DNA of 64,000 bases from VRUE01 sp963816785 (GTDB taxonomy: Bacteria > Actinomycetota > Thermoleophilia > Solirubrobacterales > 70-9): the NCBI GenBank assembly GCA_963816785.1, contig CAWFLL010000004.1, positions 1,054,001 to 1,118,000 on the forward strand. The letters run 5' to 3'. This document shows positions 17,561 to 25,710 of this stretch, piece by piece (position 1 is the first letter of the stretch; the number at the start of each line of letters is the position of its first letter). The notes under the pieces are model-generated. The model did not search any database. It was not told where the DNA came from and saw only the letters and a program-made list of their open reading frames with translations. The position numbers were made by a program, and so were the translations under genes.

Positions 17561-18132
17561 TGCCGGACGCAACCAACATCCCCCTCCCGGACAAGGTCAT
17601 CTCGATTCACGAAAGCCTCGACGCCGCGGGGATACCGCACGCGCTCGGCGGTGCTCTCGCCCTCGCCTACTACGCGGAGCCACGAGCGACGATTGACATC
17701 GACCTCAATCTCTTCGTCCCGGTCGAGCGCTGGCAGGAGGTTGTCGATGTCCTGACGCCGCTGGGTATCGATGCCAGGGGCCTCGATCGGGAGGCGCTCC
17801 TGCGCGATGGGCAGTGCCGATTGTGGTGGGGGAGCAACCCCATCGACCTTTTCTTCGCCTACGACGAGATCCACGAAGAGATGAGGAAGGACTCCCGGCG
17901 GGTCCCGTTCGCGGAGATCACCGTGCCGATCCTGGCGCCCGAGCATCTGGCCGTATGCAAGGCGATGTTCGACCGCCCCAAGGACTGGATCGACATCGAG
18001 CAGATGCTGGTGGCGACCGAAGGGCTGGACGTCTCCGCTATCGAAGCCTGGCTGGAGCGGATGGTTGGCCGGGGGGACCCTCGAATGCAACGCCTCGCAG
18101 AGCTGAAGGATCGGCTCTCGATCGGCGACTAG
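17557..18132 (+). CDS. Nucleotidyltransferase of the AbiEii/MNT-like type
   Basis: The 191-aa protein has the nucleotidyltransferase core: LGGALALAYY with the GG pair at residues 31-32, then TIDIDLNLF with metal-binding Asp47 and Asp49, and a third acidic segment in NPIDLFFAYDE. This is the DNA-polymerase-beta-like fold used by AbiEii/AbiGii toxins and minimal nucleotidyltransferases, which transfer NMP to RNA or protein. The C-terminal helical part (KDWIDIEQMLVAT) is typical. ATG 17557 overlaps the upstream stop; a second ATG follows directly. It converges on pgl with a 4-bp overlap of stops. Confidence 0.8.
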   Translation: MMPDATNIPLPDKVISIHESLDAAGIPHALGGALALAYYAEPRATIDIDLNLFVPVERWQEVVDVLTPLGIDARGLDREALLRDGQCRLWWGSNPIDLFFAYDEIHEEMRKDSRRVPFAEITVPILAPEHLAVCKAMFDRPKDWIDIEQMLVATEGLDVSAIEAWLERMVGRGDPRMQRLAELKDRLSIGD

Positions 18133-18800
18133 GACGGGGGGCCGGCGGCGGCCTCGTCGGCGACGACCACCATCTCCTCGTTCTCGACCCGGCCGACGGG
18201 GATCGAGGTGTCGCCCGCCAGCAGCTTGGCCAGCGGCTCGCGCTTCTCCGCTCCGGTGACGAGCCAGACGATGCGACGGGCGGCCGCCAGAGCCGGGTAG
18301 GTCAGGGTCATGCGGCGGTGGCCCTGGTAGGCGCCAGCCGTGAGCGCGACGCGGCGATCGACGACCTCAAGCACCGGGTCCCCCGGAACCAGCGAGGCGG
18401 TGTGGCCGTCGGGGCCGAGCCCGAGGTGGACCAGGTCGAGTGGGTCGGGAAGCGAGTCTTCGTATTCGCGGGCGCCGGCCTCGAGGTCGCGCTGGGTGAC
18501 CGGCATCGGCCGCAGCGAGGACTGGTGCTCGAGCGAGAGGCCGAGGATGAGGTGGGTGAGGTTGCGGTCCTCGCTGCCTGGCGCCGCGATCCGCTCGTCG
18601 ACCTGGAACAGCTCCGTCTCCGGCCAGGGCATGCCCTCCATCCCCCCGAGCTCCGCCAGCATCGCCCACGGGGTGCGGCCACCGCTCATCGCCAGCGAGA
18701 ACCTCTGCCGCTCCTCGACGGCCGCCCTCCCGGCGGCGGCGATCAGCTCGGCGCCGCGCCGCGCCGCCGCCCTCTCGTCGGCGACGACCTCGAGCTCCAT
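18129..18800 (-). CDS. pgl: 6-phosphogluconolactonase
   Basis: The 223-aa enzyme hydrolyses 6-phosphogluconolactone, the second step of the oxidative pentose phosphate pathway. SLAMSGGRTPWAML and FQVDER are the N-terminal substrate-binding segments of the DevB/SOL family. LGLGPDGHTASLVPG carries the active-site region. The ATG at 18800 overlaps the gnd stop by one base (TGATG), so gnd and pgl are coupled. The 3' end overlaps the convergent nucleotidyltransferase stop. Confidence 0.93.
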   Translation of the reverse strand: MELEVVADERAAARRGAELIAAAGRAAVEERQRFSLAMSGGRTPWAMLAELGGMEGMPWPETELFQVDERIAAPGSEDRNLTHLILGLSLEHQSSLRPMPVTQRDLEAGAREYEDSLPDPLDLVHLGLGPDGHTASLVPGDPVLEVVDRRVALTAGAYQGHRRMTLTYPALAAARRIVWLVTGAEKREPLAKLLAGDTSIPVGRVENEEMVVVADEAAAGPPS

Positions 18801-19816
18801 CAGTCTTTCTTCTCGTCGTGCCCGCCGAACTGTTTGCGCATTGCCGACAGCACCCGGTCGCCGAAATCGTCCAGGCCGCGCGAAAAGAAGCGCTCGTACA
18901 GGGCCGCGGTCAGCACCGGCGCGGGGACGCCCTCGTCGATCGCGGCGATCGAGGTCCAGCGGCCCTCACCGGAGTCGGAGACGCGACCCGTGAACTCGGC
19001 CAGCTCGGGCGACTCCTGCATCGCTGCGGCCGTGAGGTCGAGCAGCCAGGACCCGATCACGCTGCCGCGGCGCCATACCTCGGCCACCTCGGGGATGTCG
19101 ATGTCGTACTGGTAGTACTCGGGTTGCTCGAGCGGCGCGGTCTCGGCGTCGGCCTCGCGCTCGACCTTGCCGGCGTTGGCGTTGTGGAGGATGTTGAGCC
19201 CCTCCGCGTAGGCCGCCATCAGCCCGTACTCGATCCCGTTGTGGACCATCTTCACGAAGTGCCCGGCCCCGTTCGGGCCGCAGTGCAGGTAGCCGTTCTC
19301 AGACGCGGAGGGCTCGCCGGAGCGACCGGGCGTGCGCTGAGCGGACTCGACTCCCGGCGCCAGCGTGGCGAAGATCGGGTCGAGCCGCGCGACGGCCTCC
19401 TCTGGGCCGCCGATCATCAGGCAGTAGCCGCGCTCGAGGCCGAAGACCCCGCCACTGGTTCCGCAATCGATGAAGTCGATTCCCTTCTCGCGCAACGCCT
19501 CGGCGCGGCGGATGTCGTCTCGGTAGTAGGAGTTGCCGCCGTCGATGATCGCGTCGCCGGGCTCGAGGACCGCGGCGACGTCGGCGATCGTCTTCTCGGT
19601 GATCTCACCCGAGGGCACCATCACCCAGACCGCCCGCGGGGCGCTCAGCTTCGAGGCCAGCTCCTGAAGGCCCTCGGCGCCCTCGGCGCCCTCGGCTGCC
19701 AGCGCCGTAATCGCATCGGGGTTGACGTCGTAGACGACGCAATGGTGGCCGTCGCCCATCAGCCGGCGGGCCATGTTGGCGCCCATTCGACCGAGGCCGA
19801 CGATCCCCAGCTCCAT
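18800..19816 (-). CDS. gnd: 6-phosphogluconate dehydrogenase, decarboxylating (short YqeC/GntZ type)
   Basis: The 338-aa enzyme oxidises 6-phosphogluconate to ribulose 5-phosphate and CO2 with NAD(P)+. The Rossmann motif GIVGLGRMGANMA is at residues 4-16. DGGNSYYRDD, then CGTSGGVFGLERG, and GHFVKMVHNGIEYGLM with the catalytic lysine follow. It has the short length of about 300-340 aa characteristic of the NAD-preferring bacterial subfamily, not the 470-aa dimeric form. A TAGGGT box (plus-strand 19824-19829) lies 7 nt before the ATG, with AAGGA between. It is divergent from zwf. Confidence 0.94.
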   Translation of the reverse strand: MELGIVGLGRMGANMARRLMGDGHHCVVYDVNPDAITALAAEGAEGAEGLQELASKLSAPRAVWVMVPSGEITEKTIADVAAVLEPGDAIIDGGNSYYRDDIRRAEALREKGIDFIDCGTSGGVFGLERGYCLMIGGPEEAVARLDPIFATLAPGVESAQRTPGRSGEPSASENGYLHCGPNGAGHFVKMVHNGIEYGLMAAYAEGLNILHNANAGKVEREADAETAPLEQPEYYQYDIDIPEVAEVWRRGSVIGSWLLDLTAAAMQESPELAEFTGRVSDSGEGRWTSIAAIDEGVPAPVLTAALYERFFSRGLDDFGDRVLSAMRKQFGGHDEKKD

Positions 19817-19823
19817 GTCCTTA

Positions 19824-19829
19824 ACCCTA
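19824..19829 (-). promoter_or_regulatory. gnd: -10 box of gnd-pgl
   Basis: The minus strand reads TAGGGT followed by TAAGGAC and the gnd ATG. The 7-nt distance would give a leaderless or very short leader transcript. Confidence 0.4.
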
Positions 19830-19840
19830 TGTCACTCGGG

Positions 19841-19924
19841 TAGCCTGGCCTCATGAGCGCGGCGCGAGCGAGCGTGCATATCTGGTTCTTCGCGAAGCGA
19901 GCGAAGCGCGAGACGTTTGTTTGA
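19841..19924 (+). promoter_or_regulatory. Dispersed leader element, copy A, with a coupled 23-codon ORF before zwf
   Basis: A TAGCCT box (19841-19846) is followed after 6 nt by ATG 19853. The resulting 23-codon ORF contains the core HIWFFAKRAKRE and ends with TGA at 19922-19924, whose last base is the A of the zwf ATG (TGATG). No Shine-Dalgarno sequence precedes zwf itself, so translation of zwf probably depends on the short ORF. An aligned copy lies at 14916-14999 and a decayed one at 26927-27005. Confidence 0.6.
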
Positions 19925-21330
19925 TGGCCGGGAGCACCGCGAAGCGCCACGACGACGTTGCGGATGTGCTGACGATCTTCGGGATCACCGGCGACCTGGC
20001 GAGGAAAATGACCTTCCGGGCTCTCTACCTCCTGGAGGCGCGGGGCAAGCTGGGTTGCCGGATCGTCGGCGTCGCGATCGACGAATGGAGCATCGAGCAA
20101 CTGCGCGAGCACGCCCGCGAATCGATCTGCGCCACCGTGAACGACCCCGACGAGGATGTTTTCGCCCGGCTCGCCGCCCGCATCTCCTATGTCCAGGGCG
20201 ACTACGCAAATCCCGACACCTTCGAGCGGGTCGCAAAGGCCATCGGCGAGCCGAAGAGGCCGGTCTTCTACCTCGAGGTTCCGCCGTCGCTCTTCTCGAC
20301 GGTGGTCGAGGGCCTGGGCCGGGCCGGGCTCGTCAGCGACAACGCGCGGGTCGTGATCGAGAAGCCGTTCGGGCACGACCTCGCCTCGGCGAGGGCGCTC
20401 AACGCCGAGCTGCAGAAGGTGCTGCGCGAGGACCAGATCCTGCGGATCGACCATTACCTCGGCAAGGAGCCGGTGATGGACATCACCTACCTGCGCTTCG
20501 CCAACTCGGTTCTGGAGCCGGTCTGGAACCGCCAGCACGTCTCGCACGTGCAGATGACGATCGCCGAGGACTTCGGGGTCGACGATCGCGGCCGCTTCTA
20601 CGACGCTGTCGGGACGATGCGGGACGTGATCCAGAATCACGCGCTCCAGGTCCTCTCGCTGATCGCGATGGAGCCGCCCGCCGGCAACCAGTCGGACTCG
20701 GTGCGTGACAAGAAGCTGGAGCTGTTCAAGGCGGTCCGGACCGCGGACTCGGAACGCTACGTGCGCGGCCAGTACGAGGGCTTCCACGACGTCAGGGAAG
20801 TCGCGCCCGACTCGACCACCGAGACCTTCGCCGCGGTCGAGCTGGCGATCGACAACTGGCGCTGGAGCGGCGTTCCCTTCTTCATCCGCGCCGGCAAGTG
20901 CCTGCCGCACAAGGCGAGCGAGGTCAACGTCGTCTTCGACCGGCCCCCCCGCCTCGGCGTCGGCGGGGGCAGGCTGCCGGACCCCAACCAGCTGACCGTC
21001 CGGATCGAGCCCGAGCCGGGCTCGCGGATCCGCCTCTACGCCAAGCAGGCCGGCGAGGAGGCGTTCGAGCCCGCCGACCTCGAGGTCCTGTTCGAAAAGC
21101 TGCCGGGCGAGGATCCCGAGCCATACGAGCGGCTACTGGGTGACGCGCTCGCCGGGCGGACCGAACTCTTCACCCGCGAGGACGCGGTCGAGGAGACGTG
21201 GCGGATCGTCGAGCCGTTGCTCGAGGAACCGGGCCCGATCCATCCCTATAAGCCGGGAACGTGGGGGCCGAAGGAGGCGAACAAGCTGACCCGCGGCATC
21301 TGCCAGTGGCTGGAGCCGTGGATGCCATAG
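19924..21330 (+). CDS. zwf: Glucose-6-phosphate dehydrogenase
   Basis: The 468-aa enzyme makes 6-phosphogluconolactone and NADPH from glucose 6-phosphate. The nucleotide-binding motif FGITGDLA is at residues 19-26, the EKPFG segment at about 146-150, and the catalytic signature RIDHYLGKE with the active-site histidine at 174-182. Length is typical. ATG 19924 is preferred over the TTG three bases upstream because it forms TGATG with the preceding short ORF. It is divergent from gnd-pgl, so the three oxidative-branch enzymes share one intergenic region. Confidence 0.95.
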   Translation: MAGSTAKRHDDVADVLTIFGITGDLARKMTFRALYLLEARGKLGCRIVGVAIDEWSIEQLREHARESICATVNDPDEDVFARLAARISYVQGDYANPDTFERVAKAIGEPKRPVFYLEVPPSLFSTVVEGLGRAGLVSDNARVVIEKPFGHDLASARALNAELQKVLREDQILRIDHYLGKEPVMDITYLRFANSVLEPVWNRQHVSHVQMTIAEDFGVDDRGRFYDAVGTMRDVIQNHALQVLSLIAMEPPAGNQSDSVRDKKLELFKAVRTADSERYVRGQYEGFHDVREVAPDSTTETFAAVELAIDNWRWSGVPFFIRAGKCLPHKASEVNVVFDRPPRLGVGGGRLPDPNQLTVRIEPEPGSRIRLYAKQAGEEAFEPADLEVLFEKLPGEDPEPYERLLGDALAGRTELFTREDAVEETWRIVEPLLEEPGPIHPYKPGTWGPKEANKLTRGICQWLEPWMP

Positions 21331-21349
21331 CTCCTTGCTGGGCGAGTGC

Positions 21350-21871
21350 CTAGCTCGGCGAGCGACGCGCCGTGAGCCCCTCGAGGACGACCTCGATCGG
21401 CGAGCGGTGTTTGCCCCCATTCGATGCTTCGCGAGCGCTCTGAAGCTGCGAGGCGAGCTCACCCACGTGGGCACCGAAGGAGCCGATCTCCTTCGCGGCC
21501 CTGGCCACGTCTCGAGACTTCACACGGCTGTGCCGTCGCGCCTGGTGGCTGCCCAGTGCAACGCCGCCGGCGGCGCCGACCAGCGCAGCCCCGGCCGCCA
21601 TCAGCGGCACCCTGGCGCTCGACGCAGCTCGGCCGACGGCCTGGCCGGCGTCTTTGGCGGTGTGCTCGACCGTCTTTTTCGCCGAATCGACTGGACCTGA
21701 GCCGTTGGATTTTCTCGCCGTGCTTTTCGGTTTGCTCGATTTGGATTTGGCCCGCGATTTGGCTGTCGAGCCTCGCGAACGTGATTTGGCTGTCGAGCCT
21801 CGCGAGTGCGCCTGGGATTTTTTCGATCCCTGGGAGCGTTTCGCCGGGCTCCGGGTTTTCGTCTGAGCCAT
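21350..21871 (-). CDS. Histone H1-like Lys/Ser/Arg-rich protein with a membrane helix
   Basis: The 173-aa product starts with about 70 residues dominated by K, S, R, T and A, including two RGSTAKSRS repeats, as in H1-like or SPBK/AAKK-type nucleoid proteins. A hydrophobic segment follows at about residues 105-125 (VPLMAAGAALVGAAGGVALG), then a charged C-terminal region. ATG 21871 is chosen because AGGAGG lies about 9 nt upstream; the open frame extends further without support. It may tether DNA to the membrane, but this is inference from composition. The next gene upstream on the same strand encodes another single-pass protein. Confidence 0.7.
   Translation of the reverse strand: MAQTKTRSPAKRSQGSKKSQAHSRGSTAKSRSRGSTAKSRAKSKSSKPKSTARKSNGSGPVDSAKKTVEHTAKDAGQAVGRAASSARVPLMAAGAALVGAAGGVALGSHQARRHSRVKSRDVARAAKEIGSFGAHVGELASQLQSAREASNGGKHRSPIEVVLEGLTARRSPS
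21756..21809 (-). repeat. Two tandem 27-bp units in the basic domain
   Basis: The units 21756-21782 and 21783-21809 are identical except near their last bases. Each encodes the nine residues RGSTAKSRS or a close variant. This is an in-frame duplication within the H1-like region. Confidence 0.8.
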
Positions 21872-21911
21872 CTTCAGTTTCCTCCTCGCTGTCTCGATAT
21901 TGCTCTGGTCG

Positions 21912-22187
21912 CTATTTCTCTCTCTCGAGCTCCTGCTCGCGCCGGGCGGCACGCTCCTCGTCGAGCTCCGCCTCGACCTTTGCCCGCTCCGCCCGCTCCT
22001 CGGCGATCGCGGCCTCGGTCCGGCTGTCCTCTGCTCGCTCTCGGTGGTGGCTTGCGTCATCGTGCTGGGCTTGGTGCTGCACCTGCCCAAACTGACGGCG
22101 ATCCTGAGCCCGGCGTGCCAGGGATACGACGATCGCCAGCACGATCAGGGCGCCGATGACGATGGCGATGATCGCAAGGGTGGACAT
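21912..22187 (-). CDS. Small single-pass membrane protein with charged coiled-coil tail
   Basis: The 91-aa protein starts MSTLAIIAIVIGALIVLAIVV, one membrane helix. A long hydrophilic tail rich in E, R, A and Q (AIAEERAERAKVEAELDEE) follows and should form a helix or coiled coil. AAAGGAG lies 6 nt before the ATG at 22187, so this start is well supported. No domain name can be assigned. It is followed on the same strand by the H1-like gene 40 bp downstream, and the two may be co-expressed envelope-associated proteins. Confidence 0.7.
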   Translation of the reverse strand: MSTLAIIAIVIGALIVLAIVVSLARRAQDRRQFGQVQHQAQHDDASHHRERAEDSRTEAAIAEERAERAKVEAELDEERAARREQELEREK

Positions 22188-22244
22188 CTGATCTCCTTTG
22201 GTTGCGGAGATCTCCGAGTTCCCGAATTTGCGCAAACGAAACCG

Positions 22245-23201
22245 CTAGCGGCGCCGGAGCGCGAGCCCGGTGAGGATCTCGCGGACGACCCGGTCCGCCG
22301 CCAGCGCCGTGATGTCGGCCGAGCCGACCGCGGTCGGGATCACCTCGACGACCTCGGCCCCGACCAGCTCGAGCCGCGCCGCCAGCTCACGGCAGGCGCT
22401 CAACAGCTCGGTGGTCGTCATCCCGCCCGGCTCCGGGGTCCCGGTGCCGGGAGCGAAGGCCGGGTCGAGGACGTCGATGTCGACCGACAGGTAGGCGGCG
22501 CCGGGGCCGAGGGAAGCGACGGCGCGCTCGACCGTCGCCTCGACCCCCAGCGCACGGACCTCGTGCATGAAGATGCTCTCGATCCCGCGCTCTCGCTGCC
22601 AGGCGAACTCCTCCTCACCGGGCCAGTAGCCGCGCAGGCCGATCTGAACGTAGCGGCCGGGGTCGACATGGCCCTGGTCGACGAGCCTCCGCATCGGGGT
22701 GCCGTGGGAGACCTCGACCCCGAAGACCACGGTGCCGGTGTCGGTGTGGGTGTCGAGGTGGACGAGGCCGAGCGGCCCGTGGCGGGCGGCGCAGGCGCGG
22801 ATGTCGGGCTCAGCGATGCCGTGGTCGCCACCGAGCAGGATCGGGATCGCCCCCGCGTCGAGCACCGCCCCGACGGTGCGCTCGATCGCCTCGTGCGTTC
22901 CGGAAGGATCGGCGGGCAGGACCGGGGCGTCGCCGAAGTCGACCACCCGCAGCGCCTCGAAGGCATCGACGCCGGCCTCCAGGTGGGGGCCGGGCGGGCA
23001 GCTCGCGGCGCGGATCGCGCGCGGGCCGAAGCGGGCGCCCGGCCGGTCGGAGACAAGGTCATCGGTGGGAGCGCCGACGATCGCGACGTCGGCACCGTCC
23101 AGCTCGGCGGGATCCTCCGTGTAGGGGGCGCCGCCGAAGCTCAGAAGCCCGGCGAAGTCGGGCTTCTCCCCGTGCTCCCATCGGTCGAGGGGGTCGATCA
23201 C
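22245..23201 (-). CDS. Ureohydrolase (agmatinase/arginase family)
   Basis: The 318-aa protein contains the binuclear manganese site of ureohydrolases: GGDHGI, HLDTHTD (the HxDxHxD motif) and SVDIDVLDP followed by PGTGTPEPGG. These enzymes hydrolyse guanidino compounds to urea and an amine. The last motif is more like agmatinase and related enzymes than arginase, but the substrate (agmatine, guanidinobutyrate, formiminoglutamate) is not decidable here. The start is GTG 23201, 9 nt behind a TAGCAT box. No polyamine genes are adjacent. Confidence 0.88.
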   Translation of the reverse strand: MIDPLDRWEHGEKPDFAGLLSFGGAPYTEDPAELDGADVAIVGAPTDDLVSDRPGARFGPRAIRAASCPPGPHLEAGVDAFEALRVVDFGDAPVLPADPSGTHEAIERTVGAVLDAGAIPILLGGDHGIAEPDIRACAARHGPLGLVHLDTHTDTGTVVFGVEVSHGTPMRRLVDQGHVDPGRYVQIGLRGYWPGEEEFAWQRERGIESIFMHEVRALGVEATVERAVASLGPGAAYLSVDIDVLDPAFAPGTGTPEPGGMTTTELLSACRELAARLELVGAEVVEVIPTAVGSADITALAADRVVREILTGLALRRR

Positions 23202-23284
23202 GTCGCTGCAATGCTACGCCCGCCTGGGCAACGATCGGGCCCGTACCGTGTTGTGCGGAAGGTGAGGCCCCTCCCCCGGTGAAA

Positions 23285-24376
23285 ATGCTGCGGATGCAGA
23301 CCCTGCGTGCGAAAACCGCGTCGTGGGCACTGTTCCTTGCCATGGCTGCGATCTGGGCCGCCCCCGCGGCGCCCGCGCAGGCGGCCGGGGACCTGGTGCC
23401 GCAGGGCCGCAACGTCTTCTTCGGCATCTCCGACACCGGGGACCCAGCCGACTTCGGCGGCTTCAGCAAGCTGACGCACAAGCACCCGGCGCTGATCGAG
23501 ACCTTCCGCACCTGGGGCACGGACTTCCCCGACTCGATCGAACGCTGGCAGGACGCCCGGGCCCGGCCGGTGATCCACATCTCGACCGCCGACAAGCGCG
23601 ACGGCCAGGAGCTGATCACCCCGCGCGCCATCGCCCGGGGCGATGGGGACGAGTACCTGATCCGCCTCAACAAGGTCTTCTGGGCGAAGGAGATGCGCGC
23701 CTACATCCGCCCGCTCGGGGAGCCGAACCGCTGTCTCAACGTCTACGCCGCCTATGACTGCGCCGGGAACCCGCGCGACGCGGCCCACAGCCCGCGCCAG
23801 TACATACGCGCCTTCCGTCGCATCGACCTGATCGTCCACGGCGGCGGCAAGCGGGGCGTGATCGATGCCCGCCTCCGCCGGGCGGGCTTGCCACCGCTTC
23901 GCAGCGCCGTCGGCGGACTGCCGAAAGCGCCGGTCGCGACCCTCTGGAGCACCCTGCCGGCGGGCGCGCCGACCGTCCCCCAGAACCGGCCCCGCCACTT
24001 CTATCCCGGCGACGAGTACGTCGACTGGGTCGGCACTGACGTCTACTCCGACAACCAGGACTGGAAGGGGCTGGCCGGCCTCTACCGACGCTACCGCGGC
24101 AAGCCGTTCGCGCTGCCGGAGTGGGGCGTCGTCGGGGCGGACGACCCGCGCTTCGTCCGCCGCCTGCTGACCTGGGTCGACCGCCACCGGCGCTGCAAGA
24201 TGCTCATCTACTACCAGGACTTCGGCTCGACCAGCTCCTACCGGATACAGAATCACCCGGCCAGCCTCGGCGTGCTCCGAAACTGGCTCCATCACCCCCG
24301 CATCCCGCACTTCGCCCCGGCGCCGCCGCAGGCTCCCCCGCCGCCGCCGGGCGGCCTCACACCGACGCCGGGCTAG
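23285..24376 (+). CDS. Secreted glycoside-hydrolase-like protein (GH26-like barrel)
   Basis: The protein of about 363 aa has a signal peptide (SWALFLAMAAIWAAPAAPAQA). The body contains DYVDWVGTDVY-like and KPFALPEWGV segments that resemble the strand carrying the catalytic Glu and the end of the barrel in GH26/clan GH-A mannanase-like proteins. The C-terminus is proline-rich (APPQAPPPPPGG). Catalytic function is not proven; an equivalent acid/base glutamate is not obvious earlier in the chain. Start candidates are GTG 23279, ATG 23285 and ATG 23294. The gene converges with the next one, with a 4-bp overlap of stops. Confidence 0.7.
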   Translation: MLRMQTLRAKTASWALFLAMAAIWAAPAAPAQAAGDLVPQGRNVFFGISDTGDPADFGGFSKLTHKHPALIETFRTWGTDFPDSIERWQDARARPVIHISTADKRDGQELITPRAIARGDGDEYLIRLNKVFWAKEMRAYIRPLGEPNRCLNVYAAYDCAGNPRDAAHSPRQYIRAFRRIDLIVHGGGKRGVIDARLRRAGLPPLRSAVGGLPKAPVATLWSTLPAGAPTVPQNRPRHFYPGDEYVDWVGTDVYSDNQDWKGLAGLYRRYRGKPFALPEWGVVGADDPRFVRRLLTWVDRHRRCKMLIYYQDFGSTSSYRIQNHPASLGVLRNWLHHPRIPHFAPAPPQAPPPPPGGLTPTPG

Positions 24377-25710
24377 CCCCCGGGCATTGCCTGCCGCTTG
24401 CGCTTCACCTTCGGCGCCTCGATCCGATCGGCGACCGCGGATTTGTACCTGTACGGCTTCAGCGCGGTGATGCTCGAGTAGCCGGTGAGGTAGAGGTGCC
24501 GCCCGTCGGAGATGATCGGGGTGTAGGTGCCGCGCGGATAGCCGAAGACGCGCCGCCCGCTCCTCATCATGTAGCCGGTCGTCGTCTCGTTGCTGAACTC
24601 GGCGGCGTAGACGATCTCCCCCACCGCGGAGAGCGAGCCGACCACCTGGCCGCCTGCATAGCGGCTCCATCGCACCGAGCCGTCCTTGGCGTCGAGCGCG
24701 TAGACGTTGCCGTCGAAGGAGCCGATGTAGACGGTCGGTGGGCTGTGCCGGGTCGTCGCCACGGCGGGGCCCGAGTAGGCATAGCCGCCGGTCGAGTAGC
24801 TCCAGGCGACGGTGCCGTCGTGGCGGTCGAAGCTATAGACACGGGCGTCGTTGTTGCCGGCGTAGACCCGGCCGAAGGCGACCGCCGGGGTCGAGTAGAA
24901 GGCGCCGGAGGCGCCGAACCCGGGCCCGAGCGAGCCGCTCTGCCACTTCAGCGCGCCGGTCTTCGCATCGACGGCGTTCATGTAGCCGCCGTAGTCGCCG
25001 ACGTAGAGCGTCCCCCGGTGATAGGCGGGAGCGGACTTGATCGCGCCCCCGAGCGGGGTCGACCAGCGGACGTCGCCGCTGATCGTGCTGACCGCGAACA
25101 GTTCGCCGTTCTCGCATCCGAAGTAGACGGTGCGGCCGACGATCACCGGTGAGGACTCCGCCCGCCCCGGGAGCGACTTTTTCCAGACGATCTTCCCGTT
25201 CTTCGCGTCGAGCTTGACGATGTGCCCGGGAACGAGGTTGACAATGTAGATGCGGTGCCTGGAGTAGGCCGGCGAGGAGGCGTTGAGGCGGCCGATCCGT
25301 CGCTTCCAGAGGACCCTGCCGGTGTCGGCTTCGAGGGCCCGGGCGTAACCGCTGTTGTCGACGAAGTAGAGCCTGCCGCCGACGAAGATCGGCGGAAACT
25401 CGAGCAGTGGCCGGCCGGTGTAGCGCCAGAGCTTGCGGAAGGGCGGCTTCAGGCCCTTCGCGGGCAGGTAGCGGGTCCGGGCCCGATTGAAGCCGAAGAA
25501 CGGCCAGTTGACGGTTTTCGCCTTCGGCTTCGGCGGCTTATGGGGCTTGAACGGGACGTCGGCGTTGTGGATGTCGGCCGGCCGCTTCAGCAGCTCGTAG
25601 GCGAGGAGGGCGCCGCCGGCGATCACCAGCACCGCGGCTGCGATCGCTGCGATCGAGAGGCGCCTGTGCTCCTTCCAAACCCGCTTGACTCGAACCCATA
25701 GGCGCTTCAC
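24373..25710 (-). CDS. Membrane-anchored PQQ-type beta-propeller protein
   Basis: The 445-aa product has a basic N-terminus, one membrane helix (IAAIAAAVLVIAGGALLAYELL), a proline/lysine linker and then seven or eight repeats of the type LYFVDNxGYxxALExDTGxVLWKR, the PQQ/YVTN propeller pattern (ALDAKDGSVRWSR, AVDAKTGALKWQS). It resembles BamB-like or quinoprotein-like propellers without obvious calcium or catalytic residues. A GTG at 25710 forms a GTGA overlap with the GNAT stop and is preferred to the GTG at 25725. Its role is probably binding or scaffolding at the outer face of the membrane. Confidence 0.82.
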   Translation of the reverse strand: MKRLWVRVKRVWKEHRRLSIAAIAAAVLVIAGGALLAYELLKRPADIHNADVPFKPHKPPKPKAKTVNWPFFGFNRARTRYLPAKGLKPPFRKLWRYTGRPLLEFPPIFVGGRLYFVDNSGYARALEADTGRVLWKRRIGRLNASSPAYSRHRIYIVNLVPGHIVKLDAKNGKIVWKKSLPGRAESSPVIVGRTVYFGCENGELFAVSTISGDVRWSTPLGGAIKSAPAYHRGTLYVGDYGGYMNAVDAKTGALKWQSGSLGPGFGASGAFYSTPAVAFGRVYAGNNDARVYSFDRHDGTVAWSYSTGGYAYSGPAVATTRHSPPTVYIGSFDGNVYALDAKDGSVRWSRYAGGQVVGSLSAVGEIVYAAEFSNETTTGYMMRSGRRVFGYPRGTYTPIISDGRHLYLTGYSSITALKPYRYKSAVADRIEAPKVKRKRQAMPGG

